Positions 43,094 through 54,695 of a DNA stretch of 64,000 bases are shown here, piece after piece. The notes under the pieces were generated by a model. That model searched no databases. It saw only the letters and a program-made list of their open reading frames with translations, and was not told where the DNA came from. The position numbers and the translations under genes were made by a program. The DNA is taken from the NCBI GenBank assembly GCA_000953695.1, contig LN554846.1:1984001-2048000 (forward strand), given 5' to 3'. Within the stretch, counting starts at the first letter, position 1, and the number at the start of each line of letters is the position of its first letter. The DNA is from Aliivibrio wodanis (GTDB lineage: Bacteria > Pseudomonadota > Gammaproteobacteria > Enterobacterales > Vibrionaceae).

Positions 43094-43609
43094 ATGCAAG
43101 CCCTTAATCATTTCTCCCGTGTTCGCTTATCTTGGCTTCTATTACTTTTATGTATGGTTTTCTTTGAAGCTTCAGCATTAACCTTTCAACACATAATGAA
43201 GCTACCCCCATGTGTCATGTGTATTTACGAACGTGTTGCTATGATGGGGATTGGTGGTGCTGCTATCATTGGTTTGCTAAATCCAAATAATCTAATTGTT
43301 CGTTGGTGTGGTCTTATTGCCTGGGGGATTAGTGCTGGTTGGGGTTTAAAATTAGCAATGCAGCACGTAGATTTTCAGTTAAACCCATCACCTTTCGCTA
43401 CCTGTGATTTATTTGTGACCTTCCCTTCTTGGGCACCACTGAACAAATGGGCGCCGTGGATGTTTGAAGCGTATGGCGACTGCAGCAAAATTGTATGGCA
43501 ATTCTTAACACTAACTATGCCTCAATGGTTAGTTATTATCTTTGCCGGTAATTTAGTGGCCTTAGCTATTTTTGTTGCTGCTCAATTTTTTAATAAAAAA
43601 GAAGCATAA
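43094..43609 (+). CDS. dsbB: Disulfide bond formation protein B
   Basis: A 171-residue inner-membrane protein with four membrane helices. The quinone-coupled cysteine pair is in LPPCVMCIYERVAM and the second, periplasmic pair is in FATCDLF and GDCSKIVW. DsbB reoxidises DsbA and passes electrons to ubiquinone. AAGGAAT is the ribosome site. It is 72 bases after nhaB, probably in the same transcript, and ends at a strong terminator. Confidence 0.97.
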   Translation: MQALNHFSRVRLSWLLLLLCMVFFEASALTFQHIMKLPPCVMCIYERVAMMGIGGAAIIGLLNPNNLIVRWCGLIAWGISAGWGLKLAMQHVDFQLNPSPFATCDLFVTFPSWAPLNKWAPWMFEAYGDCSKIVWQFLTLTMPQWLVIIFAGNLVALAIFVAAQFFNKKEA

Positions 43610-43630
43610 AAACATTTCAATTTGATATAG

Positions 43631-43660
43631 AAAAGCCATCAATAGCTTGATGGCTTTTTT
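43631..43660 (+). terminator. Terminator after dsbB
   Basis: AAAAGCCATCAA (43631-43642), loop TAGC, TTGATGGCTTTT (43647-43658) plus TT. Confidence 0.88.
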
Positions 43661-43696
43661 GTTCTATCTTTCACAGTAAAGAGATAAGCTTAGCGT

Positions 43697-44311
43697 TTAT
43701 TGACCACAGCATTTCTTAAATTTCTTACCACTTTCACACGGACAAGCATCATTACGGCCCACATCTTTATATGGATTTACCTTTTGTCCTTTATAACCAA
43801 TTTGATATTCATCCGCAGCCATTGCTACTTCTTGTATCATGAAATCAATTTTAGGTAACATCTGCTCTAGCGTTGGTGGCGTATCAATTCCTGTTTCTGC
43901 CATTTGACGATGAGTTTCTTTTTCATCAACGGCAAGCATCATAGTCGTCAGTAATGCTGACAACATTCGCATCGTACCATCAGCGACGTTAAGATCTGCC
44001 CATAACTTTTCAACTGTTGGCCAGAGCGTCATAAAGCCTTCAGCAAATTCTGCTACATCATCAAGATTATCAAAATTTACAACCTCAGTGACTTCATATT
44101 CATGACGCTTTAGTAATGTGTATTGATGCTCTATTTGCTGAGAGACTGGTTTTAATATTGCTTGCACATTATCAGCACCAACCAAGTCGCTTAACCACAC
44201 TTCAGGGTCTAATGGCTTGGTTGCCATATTTGCAGCAAGTACTGCCCCTTCAAGAAAAAGGCCAGAGCAGTTCAAATCAACACCATCTAGTGCAATTAAT
44301 TGATACTTCAT
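43697..44311 (-). CDS. UPF0149-like protein with SEC-C motif
   Basis: A 204-residue protein. A YecA/UPF0149-like helical body (LSDLVGADNVQAILKPV, VAEFAEGFMTLWPTVEKLW) is followed by a C-terminal SEC-C zinc-binding motif GRNDACPCESGKKFKKCCGQ, with the CxC...CC ligands intact. SEC-C tails occur on SecA and on many otherwise unrelated proteins. It is a second UPF0149-type gene in the window; the one at 8583 lacks this tail. GGAAGTG is the ribosome site. The function is unknown. Confidence 0.75.
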   Translation of the reverse strand: MKYQLIALDGVDLNCSGLFLEGAVLAANMATKPLDPEVWLSDLVGADNVQAILKPVSQQIEHQYTLLKRHEYEVTEVVNFDNLDDVAEFAEGFMTLWPTVEKLWADLNVADGTMRMLSALLTTMMLAVDEKETHRQMAETGIDTPPTLEQMLPKIDFMIQEVAMAADEYQIGYKGQKVNPYKDVGRNDACPCESGKKFKKCCGQ

Positions 44312-44413
44312 TATTTATTCACTTCCGAAATTAAGTTTTCGGCGTAGTATACCGCAAATAATTATTAGAGCCATAAGTCCCATTATTATTAATTTTTGCT
44401 GTCGAGAAACATT

Positions 44414-44962
44414 ATGAAAAAAAATCAAGGATTTACTTTAATTGAGTTAGTTGTTGTTATTGTTATTTTGGGAATTCTAGCAGTGACTGCTGCCCCAAGA
44501 TTTCTAAATTTACAAAGTGATGCTCATGAGTCAAGGGCTAAGGGGGTATTTTCAGCTTTAAGCTCTGCTGTCAATATGTATCACGGAGCTTGGATCTTAC
44601 AAGGTGAGCCTTCTGTAAGCTCTGGAATTGGTGTGATTTTTGCTGACGAAACGGTTTATCCTTCAACAAAAGGATTTCCAGTAGGAACAACACATCACCC
44701 GTCATCAGGTAATAGCGGTATATCTGGAAGCGGTTGTGGTGAATTGCTAACTTCTTTAATCACCACAGATTTAAAAACAGAAACATATTCAACAACCATG
44801 TTTCCAACTGATGCAGATATCAAATATTGGTATAATCAGACAGATGAATGTACCTATTATTACACATCAAATATGATAGATAATTCTACCTACGGTTATA
44901 TGATGACTTATTCAGTACTTACTGGAGAAACTGCTGTTCAATATACTACCTTTCCAAAATAA
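44414..44962 (+). CDS. Orphan type IV (MSHA-like) prepilin
   Basis: A 182-residue prepilin with a classic class III leader MKKNQG|FTLIELVVVIVIL: Gly before the cleavage site, Phe +1 and Glu +5. The N-terminal helix continues as LAVTAAPRFLNLQSDAHESR, a pattern typical of MSHA pilins. Two cysteines (SGCGELL, DECTYYY) could form the D-loop disulfide. ATG at 44414 is preferred over 44396 because it starts the prepilin leader. No other pilus gene is adjacent; assembly would need machinery elsewhere. Confidence 0.88.
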   Translation: MKKNQGFTLIELVVVIVILGILAVTAAPRFLNLQSDAHESRAKGVFSALSSAVNMYHGAWILQGEPSVSSGIGVIFADETVYPSTKGFPVGTTHHPSSGNSGISGSGCGELLTSLITTDLKTETYSTTMFPTDADIKYWYNQTDECTYYYTSNMIDNSTYGYMMTYSVLTGETAVQYTTFPK

Positions 44963-45017
44963 GTGACATAACCCTACTTTCCCCCTACAATCCCACCTCC
45001 AATAAAAGAGGTGGGAT

Positions 45018-45965
45018 ATGCAAGTAATACTAGGCCCGATGGAGGGCGTACTCGATCACTTAATGCGTGAACTATTAACCGAGATTAATGACTATGATTT
45101 CTGCGTTACTGAGTTTGTTCGCATCGTAGACCAGTTGTTACCTCCACACGTGTTCCACCGTATCAGCCCAGAACTACTCAATGGCAGTAAAACACAATCT
45201 GGCACTCCTATCCGTGTACAACTATTAGGACAAGAGCCTAATTGGATGGCAGAAAATGCCGTGCGTGCTATTGAACTCGGCTCTGATGGTATTGATCTCA
45301 ACTTTGGTTGCCCTGCAAAAGCGGTAAACAAAAGTCGAGGTGGTGCTGCGCTATTAAAAGATCCTGAATTAATTTATCAGATCGTAAAATCGTGTCGTGA
45401 TGCCGTTCCAAGTGATAAAAAAGTCACAGCGAAGATCCGTTTAGGTTGGGAAAATCCAGAAGAGTGCTTTGCTATTGCTGATGCGATAAAACAAGCTGGC
45501 GCAAGCGAGCTAACCATTCACGCAAGAACTAAAGTCGATGGTTACCGCGCAGAAGAAATAAAGTGGGATTACATTAACCAAGTTCGTCAAAAAGTCGATA
45601 TTCCAATCATTGCCAATGGTGAAATTTGGAACTATGAAGATGGGCAACGTTGTATTGCTGCCACTGGGATTGATTCATTAATGGTATGTCGTGGCGCATT
45701 CAACATTCCTAATTTAGGTAATGTCGTAAAACACAATCACACCAAGATGCCGTGGCCTGAAGTGATTGCACTACTGATTCATTATTCAAAGCTACAAATG
45801 GCGGGTGACAAGGGTCAATATTACTCAAACCGAGTGAAACAATGGCTAGTTTATCTTCGTCAGGAATACACTGAAGCCAAAGATATTTTTATGGATATTC
45901 GAAGCCATAAAAAATCAGACCCTATTGTTGAACGTTTATACCAAGAGTTAGAAAAAGTCAGTTAA
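45018..45965 (+). CDS. dusC: tRNA-dihydrouridine(16) synthase DusC
   Basis: A 315-residue FMN enzyme that reduces uridine 16 in tRNA. It has an N-terminal TIM barrel beginning [16 protein letters not shown], the catalytic cysteine in [21 protein letters not shown], and FMN-binding [10 protein letters not shown] and [12 protein letters not shown]. The MEGV opening and the length distinguish DusC from DusA/DusB. GAGGTGG is a strong ribosome site. It appears to be monocistronic. Confidence 0.95.
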   Translation: MQVILGPMEGVLDHLMRELLTEINDYDFCVTEFVRIVDQLLPPHVFHRISPELLNGSKTQSGTPIRVQLLGQEPNWMAENAVRAIELGSDGIDLNFGCPAKAVNKSRGGAALLKDPELIYQIVKSCRDAVPSDKKVTAKIRLGWENPEECFAIADAIKQAGASELTIHARTKVDGYRAEEIKWDYINQVRQKVDIPIIANGEIWNYEDGQRCIAATGIDSLMVCRGAFNIPNLGNVVKHNHTKMPWPEVIALLIHYSKLQMAGDKGQYYSNRVKQWLVYLRQEYTEAKDIFMDIRSHKKSDPIVERLYQELEKVS

Positions 45966-45984
45966 CCTCTTTATTTTATCGAGT

Positions 45985-47457
45985 TTATGAAAAGTAAACT
46001 CGATTTTTACCCTCTTGCTTTGCTTTATACAAAAGCTCATCTGCTTTTTTAATAATATTCTCAAACGTAAAATCTCTCTCCGCCTCCATTATTATGGCAC
46101 CACCAGAAACAGTAAAACCACCTGTTACTATTTTTTCAGATGAGTCCTGAATTGATTTTCTGACACGTTCGCATACACTTTCTATACTTGCTTGTGAGTC
46201 TGCATTAATACAAATCACAAACTCTTCACCGCCAAAACGAGAGACAATATCATTATCTCTTACACTTTTATTAAGCATCTTAGCTACGAAAATAATCGCT
46301 TCATCACCGACATCATGTCCAAATACATCATTTATTTGCTTAAAATCATCTATATCATAAATCGCAAAACCAACGTATTTTTTAATCACACGCTCTTGTA
46401 AGCTAATCTCAAAACCACGACGGTTATATAGCCCGGTCATTGGGTCTTGTTTCGCAAGATTACTGTAGTAACGTTGTGATAATCTGCTCTGATAATAAAA
46501 CATAGACAATAAGGTTAAAAAGTAAGTAACAAAAATCAGAGTTAATGTGTTTGCATCATGGACAATAAAATGAATAAACTCATTCTTCACTGAATTTTTA
46601 TAATAAAGAAAATTAGAAAAATTAGTATCAGGTAAAGTCACTGACTTCATGAATCGATATTGCTCAAAATTTTGATACTTTTCACTATCTAACAACTGTA
46701 TATACTGTGAGACCTCCCCTCCTGAATGCAATAATTTATCAACAGAAAGATCTAAAACTAATACACCTTTAAATAAATCTTTATAGTAAATAGGTGTCGA
46801 GAACGTCAGTACTTCTAAACCATCAAAAAAGGCATCGGTATAGGGTGGTGTAAACGTAACGTGCTTTCGATTCTTATTTTCCATACTTTTAATCCAGTAC
46901 GGACGTGAATAGATAGTTTCTAAACTTTGCTTTGTTAAATTTTCAGCTATTTCTTTTGGAGACGAAATGATGTAGTCGTATTTAGAAATAAAATAGATAC
47001 CGTGAAGATACTCTTCATAATCATGTATAAATGAAATAACAGGCGCAAGTATCACCTTCTTTGAAGCAATATCATAAAGTTCTGATTTTGGGTCACATAA
47101 TGAATCAGAGCCTGCAATACTATAATCTAATCGACTTTTGGGCAGTGATATCTCTTGATTATCCATCACTGCATCATGATTGTTGCTAGGCCGAATGATA
47201 CACAAACCTGCTTCTTCATCGAGCTCAAAGTTATGATTATAGAATTCACCCGTACTTTGTTTATATAGTTGAGATAAATTGTAATCAAGAGAGATCATTA
47301 CTTTGATTGAACGCTGTAAAGAATCAATAATTCTGCTGTATTCTCGGTGTACTTGCCTTTGAACCGAATCAATATGATTATTTAAAACAATACCCAGAAT
47401 CAACACTAAAAACAGCGTTGGAATGATAAAGATATGTTTTAAATTTGACTTCGGCAT
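45985..47457 (-). CDS. Membrane diguanylate cyclase (GGDEF)
   Basis: A 490-residue sensor. One membrane helix is at about 8-25, then a periplasmic domain of about 270 residues that resembles a Cache sensor (YDYIISSPKEIAENL, GVLVLDLSVDKLL), then a second helix near 300-320 and a C-terminal GGDEF domain. The active site is RFGGEEF and the I-site RDND lies five residues before it, so c-di-GMP feedback inhibition is likely. There is no EAL domain. The ligand is unknown. It is convergent with dusC. Confidence 0.93.
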   Translation of the reverse strand: MPKSNLKHIFIIPTLFLVLILGIVLNNHIDSVQRQVHREYSRIIDSLQRSIKVMISLDYNLSQLYKQSTGEFYNHNFELDEEAGLCIIRPSNNHDAVMDNQEISLPKSRLDYSIAGSDSLCDPKSELYDIASKKVILAPVISFIHDYEEYLHGIYFISKYDYIISSPKEIAENLTKQSLETIYSRPYWIKSMENKNRKHVTFTPPYTDAFFDGLEVLTFSTPIYYKDLFKGVLVLDLSVDKLLHSGGEVSQYIQLLDSEKYQNFEQYRFMKSVTLPDTNFSNFLYYKNSVKNEFIHFIVHDANTLTLIFVTYFLTLLSMFYYQSRLSQRYYSNLAKQDPMTGLYNRRGFEISLQERVIKKYVGFAIYDIDDFKQINDVFGHDVGDEAIIFVAKMLNKSVRDNDIVSRFGGEEFVICINADSQASIESVCERVRKSIQDSSEKIVTGGFTVSGGAIIMEAERDFTFENIIKKADELLYKAKQEGKNRVYFS

Positions 47458-47580
47458 ATATAAATTCTTTAACAGAAAATGAACAGACTATAATACCTAT
47501 TTATTTACTGAATATCTTGCTGAAATACTTATTTTAACATTTAGCTGACAGTAATTTACCAGTAGAAACATAGTTAATGA

Positions 47581-48405
47581 TTATCTAACTACTTGAGAAA
47601 GCAAAGATACCCCATTTTTAGTCCATGTTTTTGAGATCGCCATTTCTTCAATATCTTGAGTTCCATACTGTTCGCCATCATAAACTACCACTATGCTCTC
47701 ATCGCCTGATTGTAAGAAGTTCGTTTCACCAAACTCTGTGTATCGTGTGGCTCCAATACTAATAATGGCTTGTTCAGGGTAATTAGCTTCAGATAAATAA
47801 AGCGCGAGATCTTCTGCTGGGCCTTCATCTTTTTGATTGTTCATTCGATCAATCATCCAATCATTCAGTTGCTCATGGAAGTAGCTGTAATCAATCGCAG
47901 CGCTATCTTCACCGTATCGATTCATTTCACCGTTACGAATATGAAAACTGGCGATACGATATTTATCTAACTCACAACCTTTAGTAAACGAGGTTAGCTC
48001 AATAAAATCTTGCGAGATCCCCTTGGTATTTTCACCCCAGTTTTTCTTTTCACTGATCTTCTTCGCATTTGGTTTTCTAATTGAACAATCATTGTATGCC
48101 GCAAACTTCACAGGGGTTAACGCCACGACTTTGTTGTCTTGATAAGTGATATCAAACACAATCGCAACTTCTGGTTCAATTTGCAGGTTATCAGCATCAT
48201 TAGGTGGGATAATTAAATCAGACGACAGTGGATATTGAGATAAGAATCCCGCTTGTTGTGATGGGATATAAAATGGAAACAGTGCTTTGGGTTGAATGGC
48301 ATTTTCAACTTTTACACTTAAAAAGTCAGTCGCTTCACCTGCTTGCTCCAGATGCCCAGCAAAGTTACCTGCTACACCAAAACCCACTGCATGTTTAAAT
48401 GTCAT
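47581..48405 (-). CDS. DUF5718-like protein, possible FAH-fold
   Basis: A 274-residue cytoplasmic protein. Stretches such as LQIEPEVAIVFDITYQ, KFAAYNDCSIRKPNAKKISE and WGENTKGISQDFI resemble fumarylacetoacetate hydrolase-type enzymes, and I think it belongs to DUF5718. Metal-binding glutamates typical of FAH hydrolases are only partly visible. AAGAAGG precedes the ATG. It is a single gene; no neighbouring pathway suggests a substrate. Confidence 0.6.
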   Translation of the reverse strand: MTFKHAVGFGVAGNFAGHLEQAGEATDFLSVKVENAIQPKALFPFYIPSQQAGFLSQYPLSSDLIIPPNDADNLQIEPEVAIVFDITYQDNKVVALTPVKFAAYNDCSIRKPNAKKISEKKNWGENTKGISQDFIELTSFTKGCELDKYRIASFHIRNGEMNRYGEDSAAIDYSYFHEQLNDWMIDRMNNQKDEGPAEDLALYLSEANYPEQAIISIGATRYTEFGETNFLQSGDESIVVVYDGEQYGTQDIEEMAISKTWTKNGVSLLSQVVR

Positions 48406-48484
48406 ATTGCCTTCTTAATTATTCTAAAAGTAACGTTAAGAAGGCACCTTAATTTATTCTTTAACTCTGTTCGATGATACGGAT

Positions 48485-50434
48485 CTAGTTTTGTGATTTC
48501 TTTACTTTTCTACGACGTTTAAATTGCGGTTTTGTCGGGCTTTTCAACGTTTTTAATGATTCTGGTACCGGACCTTGCTGAACTCTTTGCATAAAATTTA
48601 TGACTTTGGTTTCTAATTCAGACATAAAAGGACGATATGCGCAGGTTCTTTCTGTCATTCCTTGTAGCTGAAACTCCCAATGTGCCGTCATATCTGGGTA
48701 AGTCGCCTCATTCGGTAACGCGTTAATCAAGCCTTTTCCGGCCTCACTCGCATTAATGTTTTTACCATTTCGAGTTAATAGTTGGCGTTTAAATAAAGTA
48801 TCTAATATCCCTGCTCGTGTGGCCTCTGTTCCTAATCCATCGGTATCTCTTAGGATCTTTTTCAGCTCTTTATCTTCAACAAAGCGTGCAATACCCGTCA
48901 TGGCTTGCAGTAACGTGGCCTCAGTAAAATACTTAGGAGGCTCCGTCATCTTGTGTTTTATTTCACCTTCACGACACGTATGTACTTCGCCTTTGTTAAG
49001 CGGAGGAACTTTATTCGCAACATCATCATCGCCATTTTGCGCTTGAGCTTTACCCAGTAATACTCGCCAGCCTGCAAACAACATCTGCTTGCCTTTGGCT
49101 GCAAAGACGCCCCCTGCAATATCAAACACCAACTCAGCTTCGGCGTAAACAGCAGCAGGATAAAACTGCATTAAATACTGACGGGCAATTAAGTGATAAA
49201 CCTTCTCTTCAAACCCAGAAAGCCCTGCCGAACCACTCGATTTTGGGGTTGGAATAATCGCATGGTGAGCATCTACTTTACTGTCATTCCAAGCGCGTGA
49301 TTTTAACGTTAAATCTGCATTGATTACTGCGCTAGATAATTGCTTATCGTTATTACCAATTGCAGCGCATACTTGTTCACGCTGCTTATAATGATCTTTG
49401 GGTAAATGACGGCTATCTGAACGTGGATAAGTGATTAATTTGTGCTTTTCATACAACGCCTGACACGCATCTAATACTTGCTGTGCACTTAGGTTGTAAC
49501 GTTTTGAAGCATCTATTTGTAATGACGATAACGAATAAGGCAAAGGCGCATTTTGCTTGGTTTCTTTATTTTCAGCTTTAGTGACGGTTGCTGGTTGATT
49601 CGCAATTCTCTGAGCCACGTTTTCGACCAATTTCAGACTGAGCACGCGCCCTTCTTCATCTTGCCATTGTTGGCACGCTTCACTTGGCTTCCACTTCGCT
49701 CGAATATCAAACGCTTGTCCATCATTTAACTGAGGATTTTGATAAGGAATTAATGCTTCTAAGGTGAAATACGCTTTAGGAACAAAATTAGCAATCTCTT
49801 CATCACGGCGAGTCACTAAACCTAATACAGGCGTTTGTACACGGCCTACGGATAAGACACCTTGATAACCACCACGTTGACCTAATAAGGTATAAGCGCG
49901 TGTCATGTTCATGCCATACAACCAATCGGCACGAGAGCGCGCTAAGGCTGAGATAGAGAGAGGAATAAACTCTTGGTTACTTCGCATTGACGTTAATGCA
50001 CGTTTTACTGCCGGTAAATTTAAATCGCTAATTAATAACCGTTGAGTCGCGGCTTTTTTCGTTTTAGACAGTTTTAAATAATCCAAAACTTCATCAACTA
50101 ACAACTGCCCTTCTCTATCAGGATCACCCGCGTGAACCACTTGAGAAGCGGTTTTCAGTAACTTTCGGATCACCGTTAATTGTTTGCTCGACGATTTTCT
50201 TGGACGAAGTTGCCACTGCTCAGGAACAATAGGTAAATGCTCCATACGCCACGATTTGTATTTATCATCATATGCATCAGGCTCAACTTGCTCTAATAGG
50301 TGACCAATACACCAAGTTACAATGTCGCCATTGCCACATTCTATGTAGCCTTGTTGATTCTTCTGTGGCTTTGCCAGGCCTGCGGCAATCGCTCGACCTA
50401 AACTCGGTTTTTCTGCAATAAATAATCGTGACAT
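48485..50434 (-). CDS. topB: DNA topoisomerase III
   Basis: A 649-residue type IA topoisomerase. The N-terminal TOPRIM domain begins RLFIAEKPSLGRAIA and contains HAGDPDREGQLLVDEVL (acidic metal site). The catalytic tyrosine is in KHKLITYPRSDSRHLP. The C-terminus is basic (KPQFKRRRKVKKSQN), as in E. coli TopB. It decatenates DNA during replication and recombination. The start matches family N-termini, yet it has no ribosome-binding site: the six bases before ATG are all T, and before these lies a 12-bp hairpin. Confidence 0.96.
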   Translation of the reverse strand: MSRLFIAEKPSLGRAIAAGLAKPQKNQQGYIECGNGDIVTWCIGHLLEQVEPDAYDDKYKSWRMEHLPIVPEQWQLRPRKSSSKQLTVIRKLLKTASQVVHAGDPDREGQLLVDEVLDYLKLSKTKKAATQRLLISDLNLPAVKRALTSMRSNQEFIPLSISALARSRADWLYGMNMTRAYTLLGQRGGYQGVLSVGRVQTPVLGLVTRRDEEIANFVPKAYFTLEALIPYQNPQLNDGQAFDIRAKWKPSEACQQWQDEEGRVLSLKLVENVAQRIANQPATVTKAENKETKQNAPLPYSLSSLQIDASKRYNLSAQQVLDACQALYEKHKLITYPRSDSRHLPKDHYKQREQVCAAIGNNDKQLSSAVINADLTLKSRAWNDSKVDAHHAIIPTPKSSGSAGLSGFEEKVYHLIARQYLMQFYPAAVYAEAELVFDIAGGVFAAKGKQMLFAGWRVLLGKAQAQNGDDDVANKVPPLNKGEVHTCREGEIKHKMTEPPKYFTEATLLQAMTGIARFVEDKELKKILRDTDGLGTEATRAGILDTLFKRQLLTRNGKNINASEAGKGLINALPNEATYPDMTAHWEFQLQGMTERTCAYRPFMSELETKVINFMQRVQQGPVPESLKTLKSPTKPQFKRRRKVKKSQN

Positions 50435-50439
50435 AAAAA

Positions 50440-50469
50440 AGTGCTGATGTTGTGAATAACATCAGCACT
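50440..50469 (-). terminator. Terminator-like hairpin abutting the topB start
   Basis: AGTGCTGATGTT (50440-50451), 6-base loop, AACATCAGCACT (50458-50469). On the minus strand U6 follows and then the topB AUG. It looks like the fadH terminator, or a regulatory hairpin for topB. Confidence 0.8.
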
Positions 50470-50496
50470 ATACCTGTATGAATAGACAGTTATCAA
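50467..50496 (-). promoter_or_regulatory. Possible topB promoter
   Basis: Minus-strand TTGATA (50491-50496), 18-base spacer, TATAGT (50467-50472). Transcription would start inside the hairpin and disarm it. Confidence 0.45.
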
Positions 50497-50527
50497 GTTT
50501 TGTTGCTTAACTTGTTGGAATTTTAAC

Positions 50528-52576
<2,049 letters not shown>

Positions 52577-52746
52577 CTATAGGCTTCTGCTACAATTAAG
52601 TATTTACAAATATGCAACATTCATCAATATTTTTATTTCAACTTGCTAATAACAGTAATTCTCATTTAGAACAATTTAGCCTAGTTACTTTCTGATTCAG
52701 TTAGCGTAGGATAGTGACAGAGTTCAAACTAATAATAAGGAACAAT

Positions 52747-54603
52747 ATGAAAGGGTTATTCCACTTCATAGGAAAATGTTTTAAAGCTATATGGAAGTTA
52801 CTTTCCTTTACCCGTCAACTGGTATTAAACCTATTTTTTCTTGCTTTTGTGGGAGTGATCGCCTTCACTTTCCTAGCCAGTGATGAATCTAGCATTGAAA
52901 CTCAACAAGTTGAGAAAAAAGCGTTAATCCTTGATTTAGCGGGCCCTATCGTTGAAGAGAGTAAATTTCGCGAACCATTAGAACGTGTTACCTCTGATTT
53001 ATTAGGCAATCAAAAATCACAAGAAAACGTGTTATTTGATATTGTCGATACTATTCGCTTTGCGGCTCATGATGATAATGTTTCTGGTTTGGTACTTCAT
53101 TTAAAAGAGATGAATGAAACCAGCTTAACCAAACTTCGTTATATAGCAAAAGCCATCAATACCTTCAAAGCAGCAGGCAAGCCAGTTTATGCCATTGGTG
53201 ATTACTACAATCAAAGCCAATATTATTTAGCAAGCTATGCTGATAAAGTCTTCATGGCTCCTGATGGTACTGTTCTATTACGTGGTTACGGTGCTTATAC
53301 GCTGTACTACAAAGATCTTCTTGAAAAGCTAAACGTGTCAACTCATGTTTTCCGTGTAGGTACGTACAAATCAGCGGTAGAACCATATCTTAGAAATGAC
53401 ATGTCTGATGCGGCAAAAGAATCAACTTCAGCATGGCTAACTCAGTTATGGGATGCCTATTTAGATGATGTTGCCACTAACCGTCAAATAGATGCTAAGA
53501 CGTTAACCATGCCAATGGAACAATTCATTGCGAAGTTAAAAACGGTCAATGGTGACTTATCACAAATGACCGTTGAGCTGGGTTTAGTTGATAAACTAGC
53601 CACTCGTCAAGAAGTTCGTAAAGATCTAATTGAAGAATTTGGCTCTAATGGCTACGACAGCTTTAAACAAATCAGTTATTACGATTACCTCCCACAAGTT
53701 CGTCCGACTATTATTCCTGATGCCCAAGATATTGCAGTTGTTGTAGCAAGTGGTCCAATCATGGATGGAACTCAGCGCCAAGGTACTGTTGGTGGTGATT
53801 CAACCGCAGCCCTACTTCGTCAAGCTCGCGGAGATGATAAAGTAAAAGCAGTCGTTCTACGTGTTGACAGCCCTGGTGGTAGTGCTTTTGCTTCTGAAGT
53901 AATTCGTAATGAAATTGACGCTTTAAAAGAAGCAGGAAAACCTGTCGTAATTTCAATGTCGAGCGTCGCTGCCTCTGGTGGATACTGGATCTCTGCAAGT
54001 GCTGACAAGATCATCGCGCAACCAACCACAATTACCGGCTCAATTGGTATCTTTGGGATTCTAACTACCTTTGAAAAAGGATTAGAAAAAATGGGGATCC
54101 ACAGTGATGGTATTTCGACTTCTCCATTTAATGGTGTTGGTTTAACTCGCCCGTTAAATGATGATGTGGCTCAAGTGATGCAGTTAGGTATCGAACATGG
54201 TTATCACCGTTTTATTAAACTGGTGAGCGATCATCGTAATCTATCTCTAGAAGCGGTTGATAAAGTAGCTCAAGGCCGAGTTTGGACAGGTAAAGATGCA
54301 CTAAAACATGGCTTAGTTGATCAGTTGGGTGATTTTGATGATGCTGTACAAGCGGCAGCTCAATTAGCTAATATGGAATCATATAACCTCTACTGGGTTA
54401 AAGAGCCACTATCTCCAATGGAGCAATTCCTTGAAGAGTTAAGCATGAGCTTTAACGCTAATATCAAAACAGAGCTTTTTTCATTGGCACCAGAAGCATT
54501 GCAACCAACCATCAGCAAAGTTGCAACAGATATCAACATGTTGAATAACTTTAATGATCCAAAAGGGCAATATCTCTTCTGCCTGAACTGTAGCAATCTT
54601 TAA
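52747..54603 (+). CDS. sppA: Signal peptide peptidase SppA (protease IV)
   Basis: A 618-residue inner-membrane serine protease that digests cleaved signal peptides. It has an N-terminal membrane helix at about 25-45 and two tandem S49 domains. The catalytic Lys208 is in FRVGTYKSAVEPY and Ser410 is in SSVAASGGYW, matching the Lys/Ser dyad of E. coli SppA. ATG at 52747 is preferred over the GTG at 52714 because AAGGA lies just before it. A terminator follows, then ansA, as in E. coli. Confidence 0.95.
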   Translation: MKGLFHFIGKCFKAIWKLLSFTRQLVLNLFFLAFVGVIAFTFLASDESSIETQQVEKKALILDLAGPIVEESKFREPLERVTSDLLGNQKSQENVLFDIVDTIRFAAHDDNVSGLVLHLKEMNETSLTKLRYIAKAINTFKAAGKPVYAIGDYYNQSQYYLASYADKVFMAPDGTVLLRGYGAYTLYYKDLLEKLNVSTHVFRVGTYKSAVEPYLRNDMSDAAKESTSAWLTQLWDAYLDDVATNRQIDAKTLTMPMEQFIAKLKTVNGDLSQMTVELGLVDKLATRQEVRKDLIEEFGSNGYDSFKQISYYDYLPQVRPTIIPDAQDIAVVVASGPIMDGTQRQGTVGGDSTAALLRQARGDDKVKAVVLRVDSPGGSAFASEVIRNEIDALKEAGKPVVISMSSVAASGGYWISASADKIIAQPTTITGSIGIFGILTTFEKGLEKMGIHSDGISTSPFNGVGLTRPLNDDVAQVMQLGIEHGYHRFIKLVSDHRNLSLEAVDKVAQGRVWTGKDALKHGLVDQLGDFDDAVQAAAQLANMESYNLYWVKEPLSPMEQFLEELSMSFNANIKTELFSLAPEALQPTISKVATDINMLNNFNDPKGQYLFCLNCSNL

Positions 54604-54613
54604 AAGCATGACG

Positions 54614-54640
54614 AGCCCGACACATGTCGGGCTTTCTTTA
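54614..54640 (+). terminator. Terminator after sppA
   Basis: AGCCCGAC (54614-54621), loop ACAT, GTCGGGCT (54626-54633), then TTCTTT. Confidence 0.85.
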
Positions 54641-54695
54641 TGCCGAATGCACAGTATAATCGCACCACCTCCCATAACTCTGTACCGTTGTTATT

